A stretch of DNA of 64,000 nt from Pirellulales bacterium (GTDB taxonomy: Bacteria > Planctomycetota > Planctomycetia > Pirellulales > Thermoguttaceae): the NCBI GenBank assembly GCA_016931995.1, contig JAFGDS010000009.1, positions 1-64,000 of the forward strand. The letters are read 5' to 3'. Numbering within the stretch: the stretch's first letter is position 1; the number at the start of each line of letters is the position of its first letter. The position numbers and the translations under genes were made by a program. The notes below the pieces were generated by a model that had not been told where the DNA came from, did no database searches, and saw only the letters and a program-made list of their open reading frames with translations. This document shows, one piece after another, positions 17,546-29,332 of the stretch.

Positions 17546-18894
17546 GGGAGTTTTGCCTGGAGCTCGTTGGCCCGGGCGAGGTCGGCCTCGGCCTGGGCCG
17601 TTTGGCCCAGGGCCATCCGCAGCCGGCCGCGCAGCTCGTACGCCTCGGCCAGCGTGGGACAAAGGCGGATCGCCTGGTCGAGGTCCGCGCTGGCCTCGGG
17701 CAGGCGCCGGGCCACGGCATACGCCCCGCCGCGGGCGCAGTACGCCCGCGCCGCGCCGGGCACGAGGCGGAGCATCTCCGACAGGTCGGCCGCGGCCGCC
17801 TCGGCCAGCTTCGTGTCTTGAGTACGCAGGGCCCTTCGCATCCGCGCCAGCGCCCGCTCGTGCACGGCCGCCACGTACTTCGGATCGAGCCGCAACACCT
17901 CGTCGAAGTCGCGAATCGCCGCCTCGAAATGCGCCATATCGGTCCGGTTGTCGAAGTGATCCGCCCCCGCGTGGGCCTGCCCGCGATGAAGCACGGCCGT
18001 CGGACAGCCCGGCGCCAGCTCGATCACGCGGTTGAAGTCGGCGATGGCCTTGTCGAAGTCTTCGACGTGCTTCAAGGCGAACGCCCGCGCGTTGTAGGCG
18101 ACGCCGCGCTGGCGATAAGCGTGCGCGTCGCGGGGATTGCGCCGGATCGCCGAGGCGGCCAGGCCGATGGCCGCGTCGAAATCCTTCGCCGCCGCCTCGG
18201 CGTCCTTCTTGCCGGCCAGGGCGCGGCCGCGCTCGATGTAGGCGTCGATCTCCGTCGGGTCCAGCCGGATCGCCGCAGCCAGATCGGCGGCCGCGCGGTC
18301 AAATTGGCCGCGGGTTTGATGGGCCAACGCCCGGGCGCGGTGGTGCGCGGCGTCGTTGGGGTTTATGGCAATCTTCCGATCGCAAACGCCGATGCCGTAG
18401 TCCAGGTCGGCGACCGCACGGTCGCGCTCGCCGCGTTTCCAATAGAGTCCTCCGCGCCGGATGTGCGGCAGCGCGGTCTTCGGTTTCAGCCGGATCGCTT
18501 CGGTGTGGTCGGCGATGGCCTGATCCCAGTAGCCGACGAACTCGTTGACCAGAGCGCGACCGAAATACCCGTCGGCGCGGTTCGGGTCGATGCGAATTGC
18601 CCGATTGAAGTCGGCCGTCGCCTCGGCAAGCCACCAGGTCTTGCGCAAGGCTTCGCCGCGCCGGCGGTAGGCCTCGGCCGTGCCGGCGCCCTGGTCGATC
18701 GCCGCGGTCAGCTCGGCAATCGCCTGGTCGTACTGCCGGGCCTCGATCAGGCGCGCGCCCGCCTCGACGCGAGCCTGGGCGCCCGCCCCCGGCGCGGCCG
18801 CCTGGTCTGTTCCCCGCGCCGCGGCGTCACAATCACTCCCGACAATCGCGACCAACACGGCCGCCGACCGCCACCATCCTCTTCGCCAATCCAT
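17542..18894 (-). CDS. Secreted TPR-repeat protein
   Basis: This 450-residue protein begins with a signal-like segment (RRGWWRSAAVLVAIVGS) and then consists of about ten tetratricopeptide repeats, for example YDQAIAELTAAIDQG, YWDQAIADHTEAIRLKP and FDKAIADFNRVIELAPG. Such proteins bind partners in assemblies; no enzymatic domain is visible. Met at 18894 is chosen because GGAGG sits 7 bases upstream of it; a start at 18912 adds only six residues. It precedes and overlaps the PhnP-like gene. Confidence 0.85.
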   Translation of the reverse strand: MDWRRGWWRSAAVLVAIVGSDCDAAARGTDQAAAPGAGAQARVEAGARLIEARQYDQAIAELTAAIDQGAGTAEAYRRRGEALRKTWWLAEATADFNRAIRIDPNRADGYFGRALVNEFVGYWDQAIADHTEAIRLKPKTALPHIRRGGLYWKRGERDRAVADLDYGIGVCDRKIAINPNDAAHHRARALAHQTRGQFDRAAADLAAAIRLDPTEIDAYIERGRALAGKKDAEAAAKDFDAAIGLAASAIRRNPRDAHAYRQRGVAYNARAFALKHVEDFDKAIADFNRVIELAPGCPTAVLHRGQAHAGADHFDNRTDMAHFEAAIRDFDEVLRLDPKYVAAVHERALARMRRALRTQDTKLAEAAAADLSEMLRLVPGAARAYCARGGAYAVARRLPEASADLDQAIRLCPTLAEAYELRGRLRMALGQTAQAEADLARANELQAKLP

Positions 18895-19016
18895 GGTCCA
18901 TCCTCCCTCCATTTGGGTTGCAATATCTTAGTTCCCCAGGCGAATGACGAACAAGGGCGGTTTCCTGGAATCCTCCATCCCCGAAGGCCACCGAGCCGAT
19001 CGTCCCGGCCAACGTC

Positions 19017-19092
19017 GTCATGCGGAGCAAAGCGAAGCATCTCCCACCAAGCGGCGCGAACGAGGAGATCCTTCGCTTCGCTCAGGATGACG
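19017..19092. repeat. Long-arm inverted repeat, GCGAAGGATCTC family, copy 1
   Basis: The left arm reads GTCATGCGGAGCAAAGCGAAG and the right arm CTTCGCTTCGCTCAGGATGAC, separated by about 30 bases. Degenerate copies occur at 33483 to 33555, 37845 to 37920, 40050 to 40122 and 55431 to 55500, always outside confident genes. It would fold to a long hairpin. Confidence 0.75.
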
Positions 19093-19158
19093 CCCAACGA
19101 GATCGGCAGCGGAACCCCGCAATGGCACTTATGGGGGGTAAATGGGGAACAACTCTCC

Positions 19159-19187
19159 TTGACCGGGCGTAGGGATACCGGTAGATT
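19159..19187 (+). promoter_or_regulatory. Candidate sigma-70 promoter for secA
   Basis: TTGACC (19159 to 19164) is followed by a 17-base spacer and TAGATT (19182 to 19187). This matches the -35 consensus at five of six and the -10 at four of six positions. Transcription would begin near 19194, about 57 bases before the secA start. This is a pattern match only. Confidence 0.45.
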
Positions 19188-19250
19188 CTATGATTGGGTT
19201 ATTTTATACACACTACAGCCTATGCTGTCTCCCCCGCTCGGCGGAAAGTC

Positions 19251-22946
<3,696 letters not shown>

Positions 22947-22984
22947 GGGTGGAGTGACGAATGGCGGATGATAGGAGGGACGCG

Positions 22985-23461
22985 ATGAAACCTCGCGTTT
23001 ACGTCGAAACCACGATCCCGAGCTTCTATTGTGAAACGCGCGCCGATTCCGAATCCGTCGCCCGACGGAACTGGACGCAACATTGGTGGGACTTCAAACG
23101 GGCGGCGTATGAGATCTATATCAGCCCGGCGGTTCTCGACGAACTCCATGACGGCGACTATCCAACCAAGGAAATCGTCTTGTCCTTGGTGGCCGGAATC
23201 GCGGTGTTGCCCGTTGATGACGAGGTCCTTGACATTGTGGCAACCTATATTCGCCGCGCGTTGATGCCAGCGGACCCTACTGGCGATGCGCTCCATCTCG
23301 CGCTGGCGTCGTACCATAACTGCGATTTCCTCTTAACCTGGAATTGTCAACATCTCGCCAACGCGAACAAGTTCCAGCACATTCGCGTCGTCAACAATAT
23401 GTTGGGGTTGCACGTTCCAAACCTCGTCACACCCCTTGAACTCCTTGGTGAGGATACCTGA
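22985..23461 (+). CDS. PIN-domain VapC-like toxin
   Basis: This 158-residue protein is a PIN-domain ribonuclease of the group beginning RVYVETTIPSFY, in which Glu8 replaces the usual first Asp. Further acidic residues are Glu53 in VLDELHDGDY, Asp101 in PTGDALHLALAS and Asp114 in HNCDFLLTWN, which together form the metal site. AGGAGG lies 6 bases before Met at 22985, so this start is preferred over 22961. It follows secA by 38 bases and is followed immediately by a 60-residue gene, its likely antitoxin. Cleavage of RNA is expected from the family. Confidence 0.85.
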   Translation: MKPRVYVETTIPSFYCETRADSESVARRNWTQHWWDFKRAAYEIYISPAVLDELHDGDYPTKEIVLSLVAGIAVLPVDDEVLDIVATYIRRALMPADPTGDALHLALASYHNCDFLLTWNCQHLANANKFQHIRVVNNMLGLHVPNLVTPLELLGEDT

Positions 23462-23462
23462 A

Positions 23463-23645
23463 ATGGAACCTGATGCCACGATTACACGAATTCGGGATGC
23501 GCGACACAGGATTTCCGAGAAATGTGGCCACGATCCCGAGAGATTGGTCGAGTACTACATACGACTACAAGCGGAGAAGTATGCCGATCGTCTCGTCAGA
23601 CCCCCAATGCGTCGTCATACGCCCGAGCAGGAGGGTCAGCGGTAG
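23463..23645 (+). CDS. Small putative antitoxin partner of the PIN toxin
   Basis: This 60-residue protein (MEPDATITRIRDARHRIS followed by LVEYYIRLQAEKYADRLV) is a helical, highly charged protein. Small helical proteins of this type, with an ITRIRDARHRI-like start and an HDPERLVEYY-like middle, commonly follow VETTIPSF-type PIN genes. It begins one base after the toxin stop, so the order is toxin then antitoxin, the reverse of classical vapBC. The antitoxin role is inferred from position and size. Confidence 0.7.
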   Translation: MEPDATITRIRDARHRISEKCGHDPERLVEYYIRLQAEKYADRLVRPPMRRHTPEQEGQR

Positions 23646-23750
23646 TGCTTGCGGTTCGGCCGGATTCTCACGCATTGCTCATCTCCAAATAGGGTGAGCG
23701 GATCGCGTCCAACCACTCTCCGCGAAGAGTGTGGCGAGGGGATTGTCCTC

Positions 23751-25235
23751 GTGCCCTACCTCCTCAACCTCCTCTACCTCCTCGTTCTCCTCGCCGCCGC
23801 GCCGTGGCTGGCGTGGAGGGCCGTGCGCACGGGGCGCTATCGGGAGGGGTTCGCCGAGAAGGTGCTGGGCCGGGCGCCGCGGCGCGGGAACGGCGCGGGT
23901 TCTGCTGAAGGGTCTGCTGAAGGGTCTGCTAAAGGGTCTGCTAAAGGGTCTGCTAAAGGGTCTGCTAAAGGGTCTGCTAAAGGGTCTGCTAAAGGGGACA
24001 GTCCCATTTTCGCTGAGACGAAAATGGGGACAGTCCCCGCGAAAATCGGGGCAGTCCCCCGCTTCTGGCTCCACGCCGTGAGTGTCGGCGAGGTGAATCT
24101 GCTCACGCGGCTGGTCGAAGAGATCGACCGGGGCGATTCCGGCGTCGAGTGTGTCATCTCGACCACGACCAAGACGGGCATGGACCTGGCCCGGAGGAAA
24201 TTCCCCGGGCACACCGTGTTCTACTGCCCGTTGGACTTCAGTTGGGCCGTCCGCCAGGCGATGCGGCGCGCGCGGCCCGACGTGCTCGTGCTGGCCGAGC
24301 TCGAGCTGTGGCCCAATCTGATCCGCGCGGCGGGCGAGGCGGGCGCGCGGGTGGCCGTGGTCAACGGCCGCTTGAGCCCCCGGAGCTTCCGTGGCTACCG
24401 GTGGATCCGGCCGCTGGTGGCCCGGGTGTTGCGGCGGATCGATCTCGTGGCCGTGCAGGACGAGCAATACGCCGAGCGATTCCGCGCGCTGGGCGCCCGG
24501 GCGGAGACGGTCCACGTCACCGGCTCGATGAAATACGACGGCGCGCGGACCGATCGCGCCAATCCGGCGACGCGGCGTCTGGCCGAGTTGGCCGGGATCG
24601 GGCCCGACGACGTCGTGTTCCTCGCCGGAAGCACCCAGGAGGGCGAGGAGGCCGCGGCGCTGGCGGCGTTTGGCCAACTGGCCGACGCCTGGCCCCGGCT
24701 GAAGCTCATCCTCGTGCCGCGCCACCCGGAGCGGTTCGACGCGGTCGCCCGGCTGCTGGACGAATCGGGAGTGGATTGGCGTCGCCGCGGCGAGCTGGAG
24801 CGCCGGCCGCCGGGGCTCGGCACGCGGGTGTTTCTGATCGACGCCGTGGGCGAGCTCGGCGCGTGGTGGGGTACCGCCCGGGTGGCCTTCGTCGGCGGCA
24901 GCTTTGGCCGTCGCGGCGGGCAGAACATGATCGAGCCGGCCGCCTACGGCGCGGCGGTGTCGTTCGGCCCGAACACGTGGAACTTCCGCGACGTGGTCGC
25001 CACCCTGCTTGCCCGCGACGCCGCCGTGGTGGTGCCCGACGCCCCGGCCCTGGCCCAATTCGTCCGCCGCTGCCTGGAAGAGCCCGACTACGCCGACGCC
25101 CTCGGCCGCCGCGCCCGCCAGACGGTCGCCGCCCAGTTGGGCGCCACCGAGCGGACGGTGCGGCTTCTGAGGGGGCTGGGGGCGGGGGGCGGGGGGTTCG
25201 GGACTCGGGGTTCGGGGATCGGGACTGGGGGTTAG
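23751..25235 (+). CDS. waaA: 3-deoxy-D-manno-octulosonic acid (Kdo) transferase with in-frame repeat insertion
   Basis: This 494-residue GT30 enzyme transfers Kdo from CMP-Kdo to lipid A precursor at the cytoplasmic membrane. An N-terminal membrane anchor (PYLLNLLYLLVLLAAAPWLA) is followed by the GT30 hallmark WLHAVSVGEVNLL, then the acceptor-site region FYCPLDFSWAV and AELELWPN. Later come VTGSMKYD, FLAGSTQEGEEAA, LVPRHPERF and FVGGSFGRRGGQNMIEPAAYG. Between GRAPRRGNGA and RFWLHAVSV lies a 54-codon insertion made of eight 12-base units (GSAE or GSAK) plus a palindromic GGGGACAGTCCC element. The normal family member has only a short linker there. The C-terminus also runs into a glycine-rich low-complexity tail. 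The start is taken as GTG at 23751, which puts the membrane anchor at the N-terminus. Confidence 0.9.
   Translation: MPYLLNLLYLLVLLAAAPWLAWRAVRTGRYREGFAEKVLGRAPRRGNGAGSAEGSAEGSAKGSAKGSAKGSAKGSAKGSAKGDSPIFAETKMGTVPAKIGAVPRFWLHAVSVGEVNLLTRLVEEIDRGDSGVECVISTTTKTGMDLARRKFPGHTVFYCPLDFSWAVRQAMRRARPDVLVLAELELWPNLIRAAGEAGARVAVVNGRLSPRSFRGYRWIRPLVARVLRRIDLVAVQDEQYAERFRALGARAETVHVTGSMKYDGARTDRANPATRRLAELAGIGPDDVVFLAGSTQEGEEAAALAAFGQLADAWPRLKLILVPRHPERFDAVARLLDESGVDWRRRGELERRPPGLGTRVFLIDAVGELGAWWGTARVAFVGGSFGRRGGQNMIEPAAYGAAVSFGPNTWNFRDVVATLLARDAAVVVPDAPALAQFVRRCLEEPDYADALGRRARQTVAAQLGATERTVRLLRGLGAGGGGFGTRGSGIGTGG
23898..23993 (+). repeat. 12-base tandem minisatellite inside waaA (8 units)
   Basis: Eight head-to-tail 12-base units of the type GGGTCTGCTAAA run without interruption; the first two end in GAA and the other six in AAA. 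Because the unit is a multiple of three it encodes GSAE twice and GSAK six times in frame. Identical units suggest recent expansion and likely length variation between strains. It directly abuts the palindromic element at 23994. Confidence 0.95.
23994..24059 (+). repeat. GGGGACAGTCCC palindromic element inside waaA
   Basis: GGGGACAGTCCCATTTTCG is followed by an inverted CGAAAATGGGGACAGTCCCC copy and a third partial GGGGCAGTCCCC. The arms pair around GCTGAGA. It is translated as GDSPIFAETKMGTVP and continues to AVP. A second copy lies in the GT9 gene at 28963 to 29007, on the opposite strand, and is read in the same frame there. Confidence 0.9.
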
Positions 25236-25357
25236 GGGCTAGGGGCTGGGGGAACGGCTGTCCTCTGAGTCCGACCTCCGAGTTCCGACCTCCGACCTCG
25301 AAAGCCGCTTGCGGCTTCGCGCGGCGTCACGATCACGGCACGCGGAATAACAACCGA

Positions 25358-27259
25358 CTACCGCACGTCGCCCAACTGCAAAAGGCGGTATCGCCGGGCG
25401 GCCAACCCGGACGAGGCGGCCCGGAATGCGGCGATCTCGCGGACGGTGGGGTCGGCTTCGGCCAGCTGGGTAAAAGTCGGGTCGAACCCCGCGCCGCCGT
25501 CCAAGCGTTCGACCAACACCAGATGCGTGAATCCCGCCCGGCGGAGCACCCGGCTCAGATCCGACGGCTCGCGGACGGCCCGGTCGTAGCCGGCCACGCG
25601 GCGGAAAACCGGCTCGCAAACCACGGGCGGCTCGAAGTAGAACGCCCGACCGTCTTGCGACAAAAGACGCCAATGGCCCTGCGCCATGAGGTTCGTCACG
25701 GAAGCCGCGGCGAAGCTCGGCTCGCGCCGGGCGAGGTACTGCTCGCGCGGTTCGACGCCCGCCGCCACGGCCCATTGCTCGCGGGTGTGCGCCATCGCCA
25801 CCACCGCCGAAACCGAGAGTATCGCGACGCCGACCGCTGCCGCCATCCGCCGCGGCGCGGCCGCCATGCGTCGCGATTCCATGGCGACCCACGCCACGCC
25901 CACGGCCAGGCAGCCCGCGATGGGCAGCAACGATCGAACGTCCCGCGCCAAAAGATACCACGCCAGAACGTACGCGCCGGCAACGGCCAGCAGCATGCCC
26001 AGCCCGCGGAGCCGCCGGGCAAACGCCAGCCCCGGCAACGCGGCCAGATAGACGACCCCCAACTGATCGGCCCGTCCGCCGAATCGTTCCGGGCGCATCG
26101 TCACCTGCCAGGGCGCGGCGGGTAGTTCGAGGAGCGCCCGGGCCGACGGCGGCGCCGGCGCGGTTCCTTGCACTGGAGTGACATCGGCCGCGACGTCGGC
26201 CATCCGGTCCCACGTCGGCGGCAAGGGATTCTCGCCCCGCCATGCCGCGCGGGCGTACCACGGTCCGGCCGTGGCCACGGCCACGGCCATCGCGATGGCC
26301 GCGCCTTCCAGCAGCGTTCGTCGCGGAGCGTGGCGGCGGACCGCGGCGCCGATCCACGCGGCGCCCGTGGATAATACGAATAACACCGCCACGGGGGTGA
26401 CGCCCAAGGCCGCCCCGCCGGTCAATCCGGCCAGCGCGAACCACCGCCGATCCTCGCGGCCGACCGTCGCCCGCCACCACGCGGCCAGCGCCAATGTGGC
26501 CAGTGCGGCCAGCGCCGCGACGTCCAACGCCGCAGTCATCTGGTGGTTCACGCCGGGTGTCAACACGACCAACCCGCCGGCCAGCCACGCCCAGCCCTTG
26601 CCCAGGATCGGCCGCGCCAAGACCACCGTGGCCAACGCGAACAGCGTGCCCCAGGCCCAATGGACCAATTGCGCCGCGACCGGTCCCTCGAGCGCCAGCC
26701 CCCAAAGATACCCCATCTCGACCAACAGCGGCCCGGTCGCCCCGTCGTGATACGGCAGATCGACAAACCCGCCGGCGGCGAGAAAACGCTTTGCCAGTTC
26801 CAGATGATGCGCGAGCGCCTCGCCCGAGGTGGGCGGCGCGAGCGCGCCGGCCAGCGACCCAAGACACGCCGCCCCGGCCAATGCCCAAACGAGCCGCGCG
26901 AGCCATCGCGGCGGGCCCTGGCCAGCGCCGGCGCCCCCGCCGGGCCACGCAAACTCGATTTCCCGGGGCTTGCGCGCCGCGCGGTCCGCCGAAAGCCGCT
27001 CCCAGACAATTTGGCCCGCGCCCCAAAACGCGGCCGCCAACGTGCCGATGCCCACAACCGGGCGCCAGATCGCGCCGACCAGTCCGAGCAAACCCAGCGC
27101 CAAGCCAAATGCGATCGCGCCGATTGTCGCGCTCCAAACCGCGACTTCCAAGGCGTCCTCGGCCGGAACACCCAGCCGCCGCGCGATCGGACGGCCCAGC
27201 CCAAAGGCCGCCAGTCCCATCGCCCCCAGCGCCAGCAACGAAACCACCGACTCAAGCAT
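25358..27259 (-). CDS. Multi-pass membrane protein, GT-C glycosyltransferase-like
   Basis: This 633-residue integral membrane protein has about ten to twelve hydrophobic helices over residues 1 to 470, followed by a soluble C-terminal domain (about 480 to 633). The arrangement, with the EALAHHLELAKRFLAAGG and LPYHDGATGPLLVEM loop after the first helices, resembles GT-C (ArnT/PMT-type) glycosyltransferases, which use polyprenyl-linked sugars. A canonical GT-C DxD motif is not obvious. It is convergent with waaA and lies beside the GT4 and GT9 genes, so a role in envelope glycan or lipopolysaccharide decoration is plausible. It has no sequence I can tie to a named enzyme. Confidence 0.65.
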   Translation of the reverse strand: MLESVVSLLALGAMGLAAFGLGRPIARRLGVPAEDALEVAVWSATIGAIAFGLALGLLGLVGAIWRPVVGIGTLAAAFWGAGQIVWERLSADRAARKPREIEFAWPGGGAGAGQGPPRWLARLVWALAGAACLGSLAGALAPPTSGEALAHHLELAKRFLAAGGFVDLPYHDGATGPLLVEMGYLWGLALEGPVAAQLVHWAWGTLFALATVVLARPILGKGWAWLAGGLVVLTPGVNHQMTAALDVAALAALATLALAAWWRATVGREDRRWFALAGLTGGAALGVTPVAVLFVLSTGAAWIGAAVRRHAPRRTLLEGAAIAMAVAVATAGPWYARAAWRGENPLPPTWDRMADVAADVTPVQGTAPAPPSARALLELPAAPWQVTMRPERFGGRADQLGVVYLAALPGLAFARRLRGLGMLLAVAGAYVLAWYLLARDVRSLLPIAGCLAVGVAWVAMESRRMAAAPRRMAAAVGVAILSVSAVVAMAHTREQWAVAAGVEPREQYLARREPSFAAASVTNLMAQGHWRLLSQDGRAFYFEPPVVCEPVFRRVAGYDRAVREPSDLSRVLRRAGFTHLVLVERLDGGAGFDPTFTQLAEADPTVREIAAFRAASSGLAARRYRLLQLGDVR

Positions 27260-27377
27260 CTTTGGAGCGCGGCGACTCGTCGCCGCTTTCTATCGTCGAT
27301 CATCCACGAGAAGGAAAAGAGACCACGAAAGACACGAGATGCGCGAAAAGGATTCGTCGTGGTCCGTCCAGTAAGTA

Positions 27378-27613
27378 GTAAGTAGGTCAGGCTCCGCCTG
27401 ACGATTCCTATTTGTCAACAGTAAGTAGGTCAGGCTCCGCCTGACGATCCTATTTGTCAACAGTGGATTTCGTCAGGCACAGCCTGACCTACGGGGCTTG
27501 CGACTACCTGCTTGTTTTCGTGTCTTTCGTGTGTTTCGTGGTTTCTACATGTCTTTTTTGTGGTGGCTCTCAAACGTCATAAGGTCAGTGGAGCTCGTCA
27601 GGCACAGCCTGAC
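27378..27613. repeat. GTCAGGC palindromic repeat cluster with a 43-base tandem duplication
   Basis: GTCAGGCTCCGCCTGAC occurs at 27386 and 27429, and the variant GTCAGGCACAGCCTGAC at 27472 and 27597. The first two copies lie in a direct duplication of about 43 bases (27378 to 27420 and 27421 to 27462) that share GATTCCTATTTGTCAACA-like flanks. This region, with 27260 to 27639, holds no supported gene. Confidence 0.9.
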
Positions 27614-27639
27614 CTACGAGGCGCTCTCCGACCTCCGCC

Positions 27640-27855
27640 TTAGCGCCCGATCCATCCCAGCGCGCTCAGCCCAAACGCGACCGTCGTGACGACGAGCCAC
27701 GCGACGAAAAGCCACGCCTGCCAGGCGGGAATCGCGGGGCCGTGCGAGGCGGGTTTGTCCTCGAGCAACGTCGCCGCCACCAGACGACGCGCCTCGCGCA
27801 GATGTCCACAATCCTCGCGCGACGGCGCCTCGGGCGTGCGAAGAGGAGCGATCAT
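27640..27855 (-). CDS. Small C-terminally anchored membrane protein (71 aa)
   Basis: This 71-residue protein has a charged N-terminal half (EAPSREDCGHLREARRLVAATLL) and a single hydrophobic helix near its end (WLFVAWLVVTTVAFGLSALGW). It starts 9 bases after the GT9 stop, with AGGA upstream, and so looks like the third gene of the GT4-GT9 operon. No family is recognised. The helix and its tail suggest an N-in, membrane-anchored protein, perhaps a partner of the glycosyltransferases. Confidence 0.6.
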   Translation of the reverse strand: MIAPLRTPEAPSREDCGHLREARRLVAATLLEDKPASHGPAIPAWQAWLFVAWLVVTTVAFGLSALGWIGR

Positions 27856-27864
27856 AATTCAGTC

Positions 27865-29331
27865 CTAAGGCAGGTCCATGCCGTGGTGGCATCCGTCCGA
27901 CGCGCGGCCCAGCTCGGTGAAGTCCACTTCGTATTGCAGCGCCTCGTCCACCGCCCGGGCGACCGCTTCCGGCAAGAGCCCTCTCATGCACGGATGGCCC
28001 GCCACCGGACAAACCTCGCGGTGGCACGGCCGGCACGGCGCGTCGTGGCGCAACACCGTGACGCCGCGTCCAACGGGCTGCCACTGCTCGGGGCAATTCG
28101 TTCCGCTAAACAGAGCCACCACCGGCGTGTCCACGGCAGCCGCCAGATGGGCAGGACCCGAATCCGCGCCCACCAGCGCCGCCGCGCGCTCCAAAAGCGC
28201 CGCCAACTCCATCACGCCCAGCCGACCCGTCCAGTCGCGCGCGCCGGGCCAGTCGCGGCCCTCCAAAATCCGCCGCGCGATTATACGGTCCGCCCGGCTT
28301 CCCACCAACACGAGTTCCCGCCCCCCGCGAAGGATCAATCGGCCCAAAAGCTCCCGCCAGTGTTCGATCGGCCACTGCTTGGCGGGCGTGCCGGCCGATA
28401 CGTGAAGAACCAGAAACGGAGCGGCGACGTTCGACTCGGCCAGCAGCTTGTCCACCGTCCGCCGCGCCGCCACCGGGGGTCGCAGCCGCGGACGCACGTC
28501 GTCCTCCACCGCCTCAATCCCAAGTTGCGCAAGCAGCGCGCGGCGCGATTCGACTTCCGGCCGGTCGGGCACGTACGCCGCGCTGTCGGTGAGCAGAAAT
28601 CCGCCGCCGCCGGCCGCCCAACCCAGCCGCCTTCGCGCGCCGGCCAGCCAAAGCAGCAAGGCCAGCGGGAATTCGCCCCGCACGTCGATGCCCAGGTCGT
28701 ACCGCTCGCGCCGCAGCCGCCAACCCCACCAGCACGTCGCCATTGCCCAACCCAACCGCCCGGCGCGCGAAAACCGGTTCACCCGCGACGCGAACACCCG
28801 ATCCACCTCCGGCATCGCCTCGAACAGCGCCCGATTCCACGCCCCGGCCAACACGTCGATCCGCGCGTCGGGATACCTTTTCCGCAGCGCCGCCAGCATC
28901 CCGCTCGACAAGACCGCGTCGCCCATGTGATCGAGCTGAACGACGAGGATCGACTGCACTCCGGGGACTGTCCCAATTTTCGTCTCGGCGAAAATGGGAC
29001 TGTCCCCTTCGATCGCTGTGGCGGCGTGCGAAGCCGCTTGTGTGCCACTGGCTCCGCCAGTGCTTGCTCCCGAGGCGGAGGGAGAACCACGCTCGCTGGG
29101 CTGGTCTTGGTTCTCGTTGATGTCACACTGGCAAAGCCAGTGGCACACGGCCCTCCCCTCTCCCGCCCGCGGGAGAGGGGTCGGGGGAGAGGGGATTCTC
29201 CATCGAACCGCGCGAAACAACCCCTCCCCGATCCAGTCAATCACCCCAAACAGCACGCGCCAACGAAGCCGCACGTAGCGATACTGGCCCAGCGGGCGGC
29301 GTCGGAATCGCGAAGGACCGCATCCAAACAC
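27865..29331 (-). CDS. GT9-type heptosyltransferase-like glycosyltransferase with in-frame repeat insertion
   Basis: This 488-residue protein is a glycosyltransferase family 9 enzyme of the lipopolysaccharide heptosyltransferase type. The core starts SILVVQLDHMGDAVLSSGML and includes LHVSAGTPAKQWPIEHW, GADSGPAHLAAAVDTPVVALF and a Cys-rich CRPCHREVCPV segment near the end. Upstream of the core is a short basic helix-rich N-terminus (YRYVRLRWRVLFGVIDWIG), then an 82-codon insertion of palindromic repeats. A GTG at 29331 lies one base after the stop of the upstream GT4 gene, so the N-terminus chosen gives a coupled start. If translation instead began at the core (near 28950) the repeat would be untranslated; the open frame and the conserved-looking RYVRLRWRVLFG segment favour the long form. 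Sugar specificity is unknown. Confidence 0.82.
   Translation of the reverse strand: MFGCGPSRFRRRPLGQYRYVRLRWRVLFGVIDWIGEGLFRAVRWRIPSPPTPLPRAGEGRAVCHWLCQCDINENQDQPSERGSPSASGASTGGASGTQAASHAATAIEGDSPIFAETKIGTVPGVQSILVVQLDHMGDAVLSSGMLAALRKRYPDARIDVLAGAWNRALFEAMPEVDRVFASRVNRFSRAGRLGWAMATCWWGWRLRRERYDLGIDVRGEFPLALLLWLAGARRRLGWAAGGGGFLLTDSAAYVPDRPEVESRRALLAQLGIEAVEDDVRPRLRPPVAARRTVDKLLAESNVAAPFLVLHVSAGTPAKQWPIEHWRELLGRLILRGGRELVLVGSRADRIIARRILEGRDWPGARDWTGRLGVMELAALLERAAALVGADSGPAHLAAAVDTPVVALFSGTNCPEQWQPVGRGVTVLRHDAPCRPCHREVCPVAGHPCMRGLLPEAVARAVDEALQYEVDFTELGRASDGCHHGMDLP
28957..29202 (-). repeat. Composite repeat insertion inside the GT9 gene (82 codons)
   Basis: Reading along the gene, the insertion contains a CTCTCCCGC/GCGGGAGAG element (about 29154 to 29194), a CACTGGCAAAGCCAGTG element (29126 to 29142), a CACTGGCTCCGCCAGTG element (29046 to 29062), half of an AAGCCGC element, and the GGGGACTGTCCC element (28963 to 29007). 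The encoded peptides include [17 protein letters not shown] and GDSPIFAETK. There is no stop or frame change. Confidence 0.9.
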
Positions 29332-29332
29332 G

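Larger units (their letters stand above)
18895..19250. other. Intergenic region upstream of secA
   Basis: No protein gene is supported here. It holds one copy of a long inverted repeat (19017 to 19092) and a candidate promoter at 19159 to 19187. The composition drops to lower GC from about 19130, consistent with a promoter region for secA. Confidence 0.6.

Noticed and set aside
23898-23993. CRISPR array
   Set aside because: The units are only 12 bases, identical and contiguous with no spacers. No CRISPR-associated genes are seen.
26494-27378. Plus-strand frames opposite the GT-C-like membrane protein
   Set aside because: They are Arg- and Pro-rich shadows of a frame with strong membrane-helix periodicity.
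27614-28096. A 160-residue minus-strand frame overlapping the small membrane protein and the GT9 3' end
   Set aside because: It lies in a different frame from both accepted genes. The accepted frames have a clear domain or membrane helix.
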